Virus record (IMG/VR): IMGVR_UViG_3300036832_001686
Location: 1-55,268 of that record
Strand: one strand, 5' to 3'
DNA: 55,268 nucleotides
From: a virus
A program made the translations under genes and the position numbers. Positions 24,833 through 33,043 of the stretch are shown piece after piece. Positions within the stretch are counted from its first letter, which is position 1. Every line of letters starts with the position of its first letter. The notes under the pieces were generated by a model that saw only the letters and a list, made by a program, of their open reading frames with translations, did not search any database and was not told the DNA's origin.

Positions 24833-25308
24833 TGTTCTCCAGGTTGGGAGTGGTAAAAAGGAATGTTTTTGCGTCTGTTTTGAGTTTGGGTCTTTTTATC
24901 AGCCCATCGAATATTCCAGGGGTAATAGCCTTCCCAAGGATTGATTCTATCTAGGGTCATTCCTTTAGGGCGATTGCCTATAAGATTTAAGACTCCCCGT
25001 ATAAAAATTTCTCCTTTACGCCATGATTCCCATATGGTGACAGGCGGATTTAGCCCGCCATACTCTGTATAACTTTTCGCCTTAGGATTGCAGCATCGTT
25101 GCGTCATGGCGTCCCAAAGCAAGTACAAAGGATGAAAACTCAAACCGTGTTTGTAACCGTACTTATGACCTTTCCCAAGCTGATTGCCTTTCGGAAATGG
25201 ATTATAAACGCGACCCATTCTACGTGGATTATTGAGCGGTTCACGTTTTCTTGCGGCACTCAAACTCGCACAGATTTCTGGTGTTCGGACGTAAACTCCT
25301 GAGGGCAT
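24829..25308 (-). CDS. HNH/AP2-like homing endonuclease, antisense in tail module
   Basis: 159 aa from the ATG at 25308; a longer start at 25341 would overlap gene W and the GTAAGTA site. LSFHPLYLLWDAMTQRCCNP, YTEYGGLNPPVTIWESW, GNRPKGMTLDRINPWEGYYP and NIRWADKKTQTQNRR form the free-standing HNH endonuclease with AP2-like DNA-binding pattern common in phage homing endonucleases. Sits antisense between U and W, and overlaps U's end by four bases, as expected for a mobile insert. Confidence 0.85.
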   Translation of the reverse strand: MPSGVYVRTPEICASLSAARKREPLNNPRRMGRVYNPFPKGNQLGKGHKYGYKHGLSFHPLYLLWDAMTQRCCNPKAKSYTEYGGLNPPVTIWESWRKGEIFIRGVLNLIGNRPKGMTLDRINPWEGYYPWNIRWADKKTQTQNRRKNIPFYHSQPGEH

Positions 25309-25317
25309 ATATTTGCG

Positions 25318-25324
25318 GTAAGTA
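25318..25324 (+). promoter_or_regulatory. GTAAGTA motif upstream of gene W
   Basis: Exact motif (TGCGGTAAGTAACT) ending 10 bases before the ATG at 25335. It marks a tail-operon restart after the antisense endonuclease. Confidence 0.5.
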
Positions 25325-25334
25325 ACTATCAGAA

Positions 25335-25814
25335 ATGCCAAAGACCTATTCTGATATTCGGCTTCTGGTAAACAATGTAAAATTTTTTGTAGATGGCAAT
25401 TTTCAATTCAATATGTCAGCGCCAGCGAACTCGGTCGAATCCGTTGTACAGAATGTACTTAATATTCTGGATACGAAACTCGGCACCCAACCGCTCCAGC
25501 GCAGTTTCGGCCTGGATCAATCCTGGATCGGTTTACCCGGCAATTTAGGCACCTTGCAAGCCCAAGTCGCCATGGTGCTAGCCATCTCCATTTGGGAACC
25601 GCGCTTTTCGGCGACGAAGATCCAGTTCAGCCTGAACACCTCCGACATTCTCCAAGGCGTTTACTCCGTTTTTATCGAGGGGGTGGTCAACCTCGATCTG
25701 ATGATTACCCAACAGCTCTTTAGTGGTCCAGCTAACGCGCCGGTCTGGGTACTGGATGCGCCCTTCGACGGCACGAGCATCCCAACCGCGCAACAGGAGA
25801 CACTCACGCTCTAG
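25335..25814 (+). CDS. baseplate wedge protein W (gp25-like)
   Basis: 159 aa. VVQNVLNILDTKLGTQPLQRSF matches the gp25/gpW family core (v...i..iL.T..Ger...p.fG), followed by AISIWEPRFSATKIQFSL and ILQGVYSVFIEG. It joins J to the hub-tube assembly. Confidence 0.8.
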   Translation: MPKTYSDIRLLVNNVKFFVDGNFQFNMSAPANSVESVVQNVLNILDTKLGTQPLQRSFGLDQSWIGLPGNLGTLQAQVAMVLAISIWEPRFSATKIQFSLNTSDILQGVYSVFIEGVVNLDLMITQQLFSGPANAPVWVLDAPFDGTSIPTAQQETLTL

Positions 25815-25820
25815 TAAGTA
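25814..25820 (+). promoter_or_regulatory. GTAAGTA motif upstream of gene J
   Basis: Exact motif overlapping the W stop (tag), ending 6 bases before the ATG at 25827, the shortest gap seen. Confidence 0.5.
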
Positions 25821-25826
25821 CAAACG

Positions 25827-27020
25827 ATGGCTGTCCCAAATCCATTCGCTGCGTTGCCGCCCATCAGTTTCACGAACACCGATGTGGCCGCTTTGCAACA
25901 GGCTGTCATCACTGGGTTTCAGCAAGCCTGGAAATTGTCCACCGGCGAGACGCTCGTTCTTTATCCGTCCGATCGCCGCTACAATTTCCTGATGTCATTG
26001 GTCGATTATCTGATCAATGAACGGGAGCTGATCAATCAAAGTGCCCTCCAAAATCTGCTTCCTTACGCCACCGGCGGTTTTTTAGATAACCTCGCCATTC
26101 TATTTAATACCTTGCGCCTGCCGGCCGCTGCGGCGGTGACCACGCTAGAATTTACCTTACCGCAGACCTATCCGACCAGTCAGACGATTCCCGCCGGCAG
26201 CCAGTGTCAATCCAGTTCAACGAATGTGGTGTTCGCGAGCGATAATGATTTGATTATCCCAGCTGGCTATATCAGCGGCCTGGTTACCGCGACCTGTACG
26301 ACCGCCGCTAACGGCGTGGCTAACGGGATTCCGATCGGCGACATCACGACTCTGCTCAACTGGACGAGCTCCGTCTTTACTCCCACAGTTACTAATACCC
26401 AGGTACCGACCGGTGACGCGCCAGTAGAAACTGACGACGTTTTCCGGGTGCGCCTCCTGACCGCTACCGACAGCTATTCGCCGGCTGGGCCAAAAAACAG
26501 ATACAAATTTTACGCTGAGAAAGTCAGTTCTGCGATCTCGGACGTCAGCGTCATGGGACCAGAAGACGGCCTGGCTCCCGGTAATGTGCTGGTCACCATC
26601 CTCCTTCAGAACGGCGTTTATCCGACACCCACCTTTCTCTCCGAGGTCTCGAGCGCGCTTAACCCTGATGATGTCCGCGATCTCTGCGCGAACGTGAGCG
26701 TCTTCGCGCCCACCGGCGTTCCCTTCAGTGTGACCGTTAATTATTACGTCGATGAATCCCAGGCTAACAACGTTGTCAATATTCAGAAGAGCGTCCAAAC
26801 GGCGGTTACCAATTGGATCTATGGGAACCAGACCGCATTAGGCGGCGCCATTACGCCGACCTCTTTAATCTCGGCCGTTTACGGCGCCGGCGCTTCTTAC
26901 GTCGATCCTGCCTCACTCTTACCGGCAAGCCGGATCGCGCTGAACCTGAACCAAATTGGGATCTTGGTGGATGACCCGATAGTTAACTATTTGGGCTTAG
27001 AAATGGACTCTCAGATTTGA
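25827..27020 (+). CDS. baseplate wedge protein J-like
   Basis: 397 aa. N-terminal LVDYLINERELINQSALQNLLPYATGGFLDNLA is the gpJ hallmark (D.la...g..R), followed by the middle beta region with TIPAGSQCQSSSTNVVF and TDDVFRVRLLTATDSYSPAGP, and VTILLQNGVYPTPTFLSEV in the C-terminal part. gpJ/gp6-like proteins form the wedge ring. Confidence 0.87.
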   Translation: MAVPNPFAALPPISFTNTDVAALQQAVITGFQQAWKLSTGETLVLYPSDRRYNFLMSLVDYLINERELINQSALQNLLPYATGGFLDNLAILFNTLRLPAAAAVTTLEFTLPQTYPTSQTIPAGSQCQSSSTNVVFASDNDLIIPAGYISGLVTATCTTAANGVANGIPIGDITTLLNWTSSVFTPTVTNTQVPTGDAPVETDDVFRVRLLTATDSYSPAGPKNRYKFYAEKVSSAISDVSVMGPEDGLAPGNVLVTILLQNGVYPTPTFLSEVSSALNPDDVRDLCANVSVFAPTGVPFSVTVNYYVDESQANNVVNIQKSVQTAVTNWIYGNQTALGGAITPTSLISAVYGAGASYVDPASLLPASRIALNLNQIGILVDDPIVNYLGLEMDSQI

Positions 27021-27028
27021 TCTAACCC

Positions 27029-27859
27029 ATGGACGTTCTCTCCCCAGCACCGGTTCTGCCTTCAGGTCCATATCTCGGACATTTCCCGGATGAGGCATCG
27101 CTACCGGCTAACCCGGTCGCTATGGAATGGGTGCTGGTCGGTCCAGGGAACGAGATCTTTATTGCGAATTGGCATGGGGCTTTTGTGAGCACCACTCAGA
27201 ATTTCGGCGGCTCCTTCCTATTGTATCTTTCGCCGGCAGTTGAACAGGACCAATTCTTTAACGCTTCGGCGAACACGCTCGATCCGCTCTTAGCCGATGT
27301 CCGATCTTTAATCCCGGTGAATCAGGTAATCGGTAACCTGCCGAATATCGCTAACTTCTTAAGTGAACAGCAAGCCGAAGTAACGCTCGATTTTCTCGCC
27401 GTCTACCATTTCGACCTCGACACGTATTACATCTACAATCCGGCCGATTCGACCGCCCAACGGATCGCTCGGAAACTGCAATTCGTGCTAGCGGCTATCA
27501 CGAGCAAGATCCGCAAAGGCACTCCTTCCATGGTCAAGGCGGCAATGAATAACGCCTTTTCGTACGCGGAGTTGATTGAATGGTTTACCGATTTACCGCC
27601 CATCTCACCGTGGCAGAATCAACCAACGGCCACACCGACCAGCCGAGGTGCGCCTAGCACTTTCAGAATCCAGATCGCTGATCCGCTTACTGACCCGAAT
27701 AAGGTTAGCCAGATGGTTTCCACCATTCTGAAAGTTAAAAACGCTCGCTCTTATTTCTCGGGGATCTCCTCATTCGAGACCTGCACCGGCGCCGAATACA
27801 TCGGGCTCGCGATCGCTTGTTATGACTACCTGATCGTCCGTCTACCCGTCACCACCTAG
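27029..27859 (+). CDS. tail protein I-like baseplate wedge component
   Basis: 276 aa. Residues about 85-200 (LADVRSLIPVNQVIGNLPNI, LDFLAVYHFDLDTYYI and KIRKGTPSMVKAAMNNAF) match P2 gpI, which links J to the fibre. Residues about 10-60 (GPYLGHFPDEASLPANPVAM ... NEIFIANW) are an extra N-terminal domain typical of carbohydrate-interacting tail proteins. C-terminal FRIQIADPL is the usual beta end. Confidence 0.7.
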   Translation: MDVLSPAPVLPSGPYLGHFPDEASLPANPVAMEWVLVGPGNEIFIANWHGAFVSTTQNFGGSFLLYLSPAVEQDQFFNASANTLDPLLADVRSLIPVNQVIGNLPNIANFLSEQQAEVTLDFLAVYHFDLDTYYIYNPADSTAQRIARKLQFVLAAITSKIRKGTPSMVKAAMNNAFSYAELIEWFTDLPPISPWQNQPTATPTSRGAPSTFRIQIADPLTDPNKVSQMVSTILKVKNARSYFSGISSFETCTGAEYIGLAIACYDYLIVRLPVTT

Positions 27860-27864
27860 AGCTT

Positions 27865-29799
27865 ATGGCATTCACCGCTTTTTATCTCACGCAAAACGGC
27901 CAGCAGCTGATTACGCAGGCTATCGCCAGTAGCGGTCTCATCAATTATACGCGGGTAGAATACGGGAGCGGTTATCCGGCTAGCGGCGATTCCCCGTCCA
28001 ATTTCACCCAGCTGAAAAATTATGTGATGGATGGGACCATCACCGGCGTCAATGCCGAGGTTCTCTATCAGGTCACGATCCGCTCTAATGTCCAGAGTAA
28101 GAACGCGCCATTTACTTTTCAGGTGAACGAAGTGGGCGTCTTTGCCACACTGAATAACGGCCCGCAAACGCTGGTCGCCTACATCACAACCGGCGCGCCC
28201 AACGGCGATACTATCAACCCGACGCCGGCCGCGAGTAACATCGTCAAAGATTACGCCTGGCTCTTGCCGTTTAGCCAAGCGCCCAATACCACCGCCACCG
28301 TTACCCTGGCCCAAGAAGTGGGTTTACACGCTCCCAGCCACCTCGGACAAGGTGCCGCTGTCGCCGGCGTCGATCCGATCCCGAACGTTAGCCAGGCTAA
28401 TACTGGGCTTGTTCCTTTTATCCCGACACCGGATCCCGGTTCGCTTTCCTTGTTCACAGACGGCACCGGCAACGCTTTCTGGTCGAGCGCCCAACTGTTG
28501 CTCAGTAGCAATCTGACCCTTTACGTTAAGACCGTGGCCAACGGCGGCAACGATGCGACCGCGCAACCCAACGATTTGACCCATCCCTGGGCTACCCTGC
28601 AAGGGGCCTGGAATTATCTGCGCAAATATGTGTTCGCTCCAGGGATCGCTGCCACTATCAGCATGGGTGACGGCGTTTATGCCACCGCCTCTCCTGGTCT
28701 CTCGCTCGATCACGTAAACGGTTCCCAGATCCAAATTATTCCCACTACTGCGCCCACTCCGATTGACATGAGTTTTACGAATGCCGCGGTGGTTGGCGGA
28801 AGCGCTTATCTGTGGAGCGTACAACTGACCGGCCTGAGTTCGACCGCTCCGCTGGTAGTCGGTAATTATCTGACGGTCTGGCAAGCCTCTGGCGGCACTA
28901 ATTCGAGCGGCGTTCTGCTAACTGGTTGTTTTAAAATCACCGCGAAAACTGCCAGCACGGTGACCATTACTGTACCCTATCGCACCACCATTCCTGCACT
29001 GACTGGTGCCAGCGGCTCACTAACTCCGCACAATGTCGTTCTACCTTTAGCTGCTAACCAGGCAATAACAATCGGTCAGCATGGCGTTAACACGTTTCAA
29101 GGAATCGCAGTAGTGGCGGGGGTGGCACCTTCGGCCGGTGCGGCATTTCCTTTGCTCTCAGTCCTAGGCAGTATCAACATTTATCGTTGTGGTTTTTCTG
29201 GCAATCTTCCCTCTGCCGGCTATGCCGGGGCTGGCGAATATTTTGGCTGTTACTTGAGCGGCGGTGCCGGGATTATTTATAAATGTGGTGCCACCGGAAA
29301 TATGATTGGCTTTACAGTCGTCGGTCGCGGCACCTATAATTTTATTTGGTGCGCCGGTAGCAATAATTCCGGTTACGGCCTCTCGTTAGATAACGGTACC
29401 GCCTATAGTCTTCCTGACAATGTGAGCAGTCCCACCAGCGGAAGCGCTCTGTTTTATAATTGCGGTAATGGTTCGCACGGCCTGTTCACGGCCAATAATT
29501 CTACCCTAGGTTGCGAAGGAGCTTGGCAGACTATTAGCGGTACGCTGACCGCCGTGGGTGGCAGTTTCCTAAATTATTACAATGGGGGGTGGGGCACCGA
29601 TATGCTCCAAAGCATCACCGCTGCCACCTTCAGCTACGGGAGCGGCCAACCGAATTGTACTTATATCAATTCTAATTATAACGCTTCCGGCGATTTAGCG
29701 GTTTCTAGTCTGGCTGTAGCCAATGCTCCCAATATCGGAGGGCAAGTATTCAACCAGGCCCGCGGCACCCTCACCGCTAATGGGGTTATCAACGGCTAA
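27865..29799 (+). CDS. tail fibre/tailspike protein with P2 H-type anchor
   Basis: 644 aa. The N-terminal 160 residues are the P2/DUF3751-type fibre anchor (MAFTAFYLTQNGQQLITQAI, NEVGVFATLNNGPQTLVAYI). From about 220 on, LYVKTVANGGNDATAQPNDL and HPWATLQGAWNYLRKYVF open a right-handed beta-helix as in pectate-lyase-like tailspikes, with many short GG-ended coils to the C terminus. It is the probable primary receptor-binding or depolymerase spike. No catalytic set can be fixed from sequence alone. Confidence 0.8.
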   Translation: MAFTAFYLTQNGQQLITQAIASSGLINYTRVEYGSGYPASGDSPSNFTQLKNYVMDGTITGVNAEVLYQVTIRSNVQSKNAPFTFQVNEVGVFATLNNGPQTLVAYITTGAPNGDTINPTPAASNIVKDYAWLLPFSQAPNTTATVTLAQEVGLHAPSHLGQGAAVAGVDPIPNVSQANTGLVPFIPTPDPGSLSLFTDGTGNAFWSSAQLLLSSNLTLYVKTVANGGNDATAQPNDLTHPWATLQGAWNYLRKYVFAPGIAATISMGDGVYATASPGLSLDHVNGSQIQIIPTTAPTPIDMSFTNAAVVGGSAYLWSVQLTGLSSTAPLVVGNYLTVWQASGGTNSSGVLLTGCFKITAKTASTVTITVPYRTTIPALTGASGSLTPHNVVLPLAANQAITIGQHGVNTFQGIAVVAGVAPSAGAAFPLLSVLGSINIYRCGFSGNLPSAGYAGAGEYFGCYLSGGAGIIYKCGATGNMIGFTVVGRGTYNFIWCAGSNNSGYGLSLDNGTAYSLPDNVSSPTSGSALFYNCGNGSHGLFTANNSTLGCEGAWQTISGTLTAVGGSFLNYYNGGWGTDMLQSITAATFSYGSGQPNCTYINSNYNASGDLAVSSLAVANAPNIGGQVFNQARGTLTANGVING

Positions 29800-29802
29800 T
29801 TT

Positions 29803-30189
29803 ATGGCAGTCACCTATAACATCACCGTAAGAGCCGACCGCGATTATTATCTGCCGATCACGGTACAGACCGACTTAAATAATCCGGCCGGGCTAACGGG
29901 TTATATCTGTGTGATGACCGTCAAACGCACGGTGAATGATCCCGACGCTGCCGCCTTATTTAAAGGCCAACCTTTTTCGAGTAACTTGGGACTAGGCCGA
30001 TTCACCTTTCATATCCCGAGAGCCATCAACAATACTTGGTGGGTATCACCGCCAAGCGGCAGCGGTCCAGTCAGTACGTCGATCGCCTATGATGTCTCGG
30101 TCCAAGACAGTGCGCCTAGTCCTAACTGGGTGACCTTACTCGAGGGCAGCGTCACTGTCATTGCTCCCCTAACCCGGACGATTCCCTAA
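29803..30189 (+). CDS. beta-sandwich tail accessory protein
   Basis: 128 aa. All-beta composition (YNITVRADRDYYLPITVQTD, YICVMTVKRTV, IAYDVSVQDS) resembling the adaptor-type proteins of baseplate and fibre networks (BppU N-terminal-like). It is three bases downstream of the spike and three bases upstream of the collagen-like adhesin, so it probably connects them. Confidence 0.6.
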   Translation: MAVTYNITVRADRDYYLPITVQTDLNNPAGLTGYICVMTVKRTVNDPDAAALFKGQPFSSNLGLGRFTFHIPRAINNTWWVSPPSGSGPVSTSIAYDVSVQDSAPSPNWVTLLEGSVTVIAPLTRTIP

Positions 30190-30191
30190 CC

Positions 30192-31445
30192 ATGCCGGCT
30201 ACTTTTCCACCCTCGGACGGTTCGGTTATTATTACGGTTGACGAACAGCTCAACGCTACCGGGTTAACTATCGACACCACCGAGTTAGTTATTCCGGATC
30301 CGCAGCCTCAAAAGATCGTACTCGCACTAGAAGAATCCATGGGGGCACCTGGGTCAAACGGCTCGCAAGGTCCACCCGGTGAAATTGGCCCACCCGGCCA
30401 ACCTGGGGTTGCTGGCCCGCCTGGTCAACCCGGAGCAACGGGGCCGGCGGGACCGATCGGAAGCACCGGACAAGGTTACAGTTGGCGGGGGGCGTGGAAT
30501 AGTGCCACCACCTATAATCCGTACGACAACGTTTCCTATAACGGTTCAAGTTATACTTGCATCGCCGCGAACACGAACCAGGTACCGACTAACACGGCAT
30601 ACTGGAACCTGATTGCCCAGATCGGGGCGACGGGCGCGACCGGGAGCCAAGGGCCGCAAGGGCCGCAAGGGCCAGGTTCGGGCGATATGCTCAAAAGCGT
30701 TTACGATACCAACAATAATGGTGTTGTGGACACCTGCGATTCGCTAGCCTATAGCAAGTTGACCGGAGTTCCGGCGACTCCCACCGTCAGCACGGCGTTG
30801 AATGTCGGGACAGCAACTGGAACGGGTGGCTTTGTTTCTGGCACCTACACAACGCCCGCCGGGGTGAAATGGCTTGAAATTCGAGCTGTTGGCGGTGGTG
30901 GTGGATCAGCGGGTTCAGGAGTAAGTGGTGCAACTAATGGTACGGCAGGAGGCCCAACGATCTTTGGTACATCGCTAATTACCTGTAATGGCGGCGGTGC
31001 TCCAGGTGCAGCGGGACCCTCAGTAGGAGGAGCAGGCGGCACAGCATCAATAGGTTCAGGTGCCGCCGGAACTGCCGTAACGGGCGGCGGCGGTTGTGGA
31101 TCTATGGCAAACGCCGCCTCGGTAGGGTATCCCCATGCTGGTCCTGGCGGCTCATCTTTCCTTGGTGGTGGCGGTTATGGCGGTGGTCCAAATAGTTCAG
31201 GGGGTGCTGGTACACCGAATAGCGGCGGCGGCGGCGGTGGCCCTGGAGCTAATAATGTTGCTAATTCGTCATCAGGTGCCTCCGGTGGCGCAGGCGGTGG
31301 CGTCATCGCGATTATTAGTGTTCCGCTAGCTACTTATACATATTCAATAGGTACTCCTGGTGGCGGAGGAGCCGCGGGTGCTAACGGTGCAGGTGGTTCT
31401 AACGGCGGTTCCGGCGGCATCTGGGTCATTGAACATTATTCCTAA
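30192..31445 (+). CDS. collagen-like adhesin with carbohydrate-binding and polyglycine tip domains
   Basis: 417 aa. An N-terminal beta part is followed by Gly-X-Y collagen repeats (about residues 52-93: GPPGEIGPPGQPGVAGPPGQ and more), then YSWRGAWNSATTYNPYDNVS, a CBM5/12-like sugar-binding segment, a second short collagen stretch, and from about 225 a Gly-rich domain with GGGGG runs (polyglycine sandwich type, as in the S16/T2 gp38 tip). The array reads as shaft, binding domain and receptor tip. Confidence 0.75.
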   Translation: MPATFPPSDGSVIITVDEQLNATGLTIDTTELVIPDPQPQKIVLALEESMGAPGSNGSQGPPGEIGPPGQPGVAGPPGQPGATGPAGPIGSTGQGYSWRGAWNSATTYNPYDNVSYNGSSYTCIAANTNQVPTNTAYWNLIAQIGATGATGSQGPQGPQGPGSGDMLKSVYDTNNNGVVDTCDSLAYSKLTGVPATPTVSTALNVGTATGTGGFVSGTYTTPAGVKWLEIRAVGGGGGSAGSGVSGATNGTAGGPTIFGTSLITCNGGGAPGAAGPSVGGAGGTASIGSGAAGTAVTGGGGCGSMANAASVGYPHAGPGGSSFLGGGGYGGGPNSSGGAGTPNSGGGGGGPGANNVANSSSGASGGAGGGVIAIISVPLATYTYSIGTPGGGGAAGANGAGGSNGGSGGIWVIEHYS

Positions 31446-32318
31446 ATGAGTCAGCCATTCAATAGCGGCATTTATGATCCGGACCAGTTGATGGCCAGCC
31501 TGACCAGTTTCACGATCGAAGCTAACTTTGCCAGCTGGTCACCTTGGGATAATTCCAGTGTCACTTCCTGGTTAGCCACCGTTGCCAGCCGCAACCGGTC
31601 GCCGCTCCTCACCATCCAATGTTATGCCGGCAGCGGCTTGTCCGCTAACATCGTCGGGGATATCACCGCAGGCGCTTATGACGCGACCCTGAATCAGATC
31701 TGCGCCACCCTAAATGCCGGCACCTATGCCACCAAGGCTGTCCCCATCGTGCGAATCCTGCACAATATGGAAATGGTGTCACCGACGTTCCCGTGGGCGT
31801 CACCGGATACCGCCGCTTCAATTGCTGCCTTCCGCTACATTGTCCATTACATGCAAGCCCAACTGACCGTCGGCATTCACTTCATGTGGAGTCCGGTCGG
31901 CGATGATCAGCGCGTCCCCAGTTATTGGCCGGGTCGAGACGTCGTCGATCTGGTGGGCTCTTCCCTTTACATCTGGAGCCAATACGAGCTGGACTATCAA
32001 AACCCGCCCCTGATTCGATCCTTTGCCGATCAAATGGCCGCTAAATACGGAATTTTGAGTCCGTTCAATAAACCGATCATGGTCGCCGAGTGCGGCATCT
32101 CTTACACCGGTGCCGGCTCGGGCTTCGGCTACAAAGGCGCTAAACGCAAATGGCTCTTTGACGCGTTCAACGCGATTAAAAGCGGTACCTGGCCACTCTT
32201 GACGACACTGGTCTATAGCAATTTCACCGATAACACCGGCGCCTGGTCGCGCTGGGAAAGTCAAAACCCGGATTTCCACGTGAGTTTCAGCGTGTTCACC
32301 AGTTGGTTTGGGAACTAA
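31446..32318 (+). CDS. GH26-like glycoside hydrolase (virion-associated depolymerase)
   Basis: 290 aa, starting at the base after the adhesin stop. Fold pattern of a GH26-type (beta/alpha)8 enzyme: VPIVRILHNMEM (acid-base position near the NME), FRYIVHYMQ, FMWSPVGDDQRVPSYWPGRD, VDLVGSSLYIW and KPIMVAECGISYTG with the nucleophile Glu near the C terminus. No signal peptide, as expected for a virion component. It may cleave host mannan-like or capsular glycans. Confidence 0.7.
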   Translation: MSQPFNSGIYDPDQLMASLTSFTIEANFASWSPWDNSSVTSWLATVASRNRSPLLTIQCYAGSGLSANIVGDITAGAYDATLNQICATLNAGTYATKAVPIVRILHNMEMVSPTFPWASPDTAASIAAFRYIVHYMQAQLTVGIHFMWSPVGDDQRVPSYWPGRDVVDLVGSSLYIWSQYELDYQNPPLIRSFADQMAAKYGILSPFNKPIMVAECGISYTGAGSGFGYKGAKRKWLFDAFNAIKSGTWPLLTTLVYSNFTDNTGAWSRWESQNPDFHVSFSVFTSWFGN

Positions 32319-32323
32319 ATTTT

Positions 32324-32653
32324 ATGCCGGTCGATCCTTTCAACACCGTCGCCCAGATATTCCGAAACCGGCAATGGATCCAAACGATCACTAGCCCCAA
32401 TGATCTGACCGGCAGCGAGCTTGCACTAGTGGTGATCTCGCCGGTAACCACGGTGTTAGTTAATACGGCACCCTCTATCGTTGCCAATAGCGCTACCTTC
32501 GTCTTTCTCGATTCTGACACCGCGCAGTTAACCGCTGGTGGCCCTTATCGCTGGCAAGCCTTGTCTCGGACTGGCTCCGGTTCTGGGGCCGGTTCCACCG
32601 TGATCGTTGCTGGGCCATTGGTGGTATTCGAATCACCACCCTGGCCGCTATAA
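32324..32653 (+). CDS. small beta-rich tail-associated protein
   Basis: 109 aa from the ATG at 32324. Short strands (ELALVVISPVTTVLVNTAPS, NSATFVFLDSDTAQL) resemble the lysine-poor phage proteins placed at the end of fibre modules. No named family. The Gly/Ser hinge (TGSGSGAGSTV) separates a terminal strand. Confidence 0.5.
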   Translation: MPVDPFNTVAQIFRNRQWIQTITSPNDLTGSELALVVISPVTTVLVNTAPSIVANSATFVFLDSDTAQLTAGGPYRWQALSRTGSGSGAGSTVIVAGPLVVFESPPWPL

Positions 32654-32663
32654 AGGAAATCCT

Positions 32664-32855
32664 ATGATCCCATTACTAATTCACCTCTTAATCGTTATCG
32701 TGGTTCTGGGCTTAATCTTCTGGGTGGTTTGGTGGGCGCTCAATTATCTGCCCTTACCGCAACCCTTTGCTCAGATCGTGCGATTTATCGTCGTACTGAT
32801 CTTTGCTTTGATCCTGATCTATCTGCTCTTGCCTTTACTCAACGCCCATTTCTGA
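32664..32855 (+). CDS. small two-helix membrane protein, holin candidate
   Basis: 63 aa from the ATG at 32664, with AGGA seven bases upstream. Two membrane segments: residues 2-25 (IPLLIHLLIVIVVLGLIF) and 39-60 (IVRFIVVLIFALILIYLLLP), separated by a Pro-rich loop (YLPLPQPFAQ). Short double-spanning proteins of this type are common phage holin-like proteins. No endolysin is recognised next to it, so the lysis assignment is inferential. Confidence 0.6.
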   Translation: MIPLLIHLLIVIVVLGLIFWVVWWALNYLPLPQPFAQIVRFIVVLIFALILIYLLLPLLNAHF

Positions 32856-33038
32856 ATGACAAAACAGGACGTTAATCACATCTACGAAGAATCGGTTTAC
32901 CAGATCCGCTTAAGGGTGGCGATCAACCTCCTAGCGGTGCCGGGAATAAGCCACAACGATGCTTTGGCAGAAGCAGACAAATTCGTTGAGCGACTACAGG
33001 ATGAAGATGCCAGCTGGTTACTAAGCCGATACAAATAA
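32856..33038 (+). CDS. small helical protein of unknown function
   Basis: 60 aa, starting at the base after the membrane protein stop. Entirely helical, amphipathic (VYQIRLRVAINLLAVPGI, DALAEADKFVERLQDED). Co-expressed with the holin candidate, so a lysis-related or spanin-like partner is possible, but it lacks a signal or lipobox. Confidence 0.5.
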   Translation: MTKQDVNHIYEESVYQIRLRVAINLLAVPGISHNDALAEADKFVERLQDEDASWLLSRYK

Positions 33039-33043
33039 ACTCG

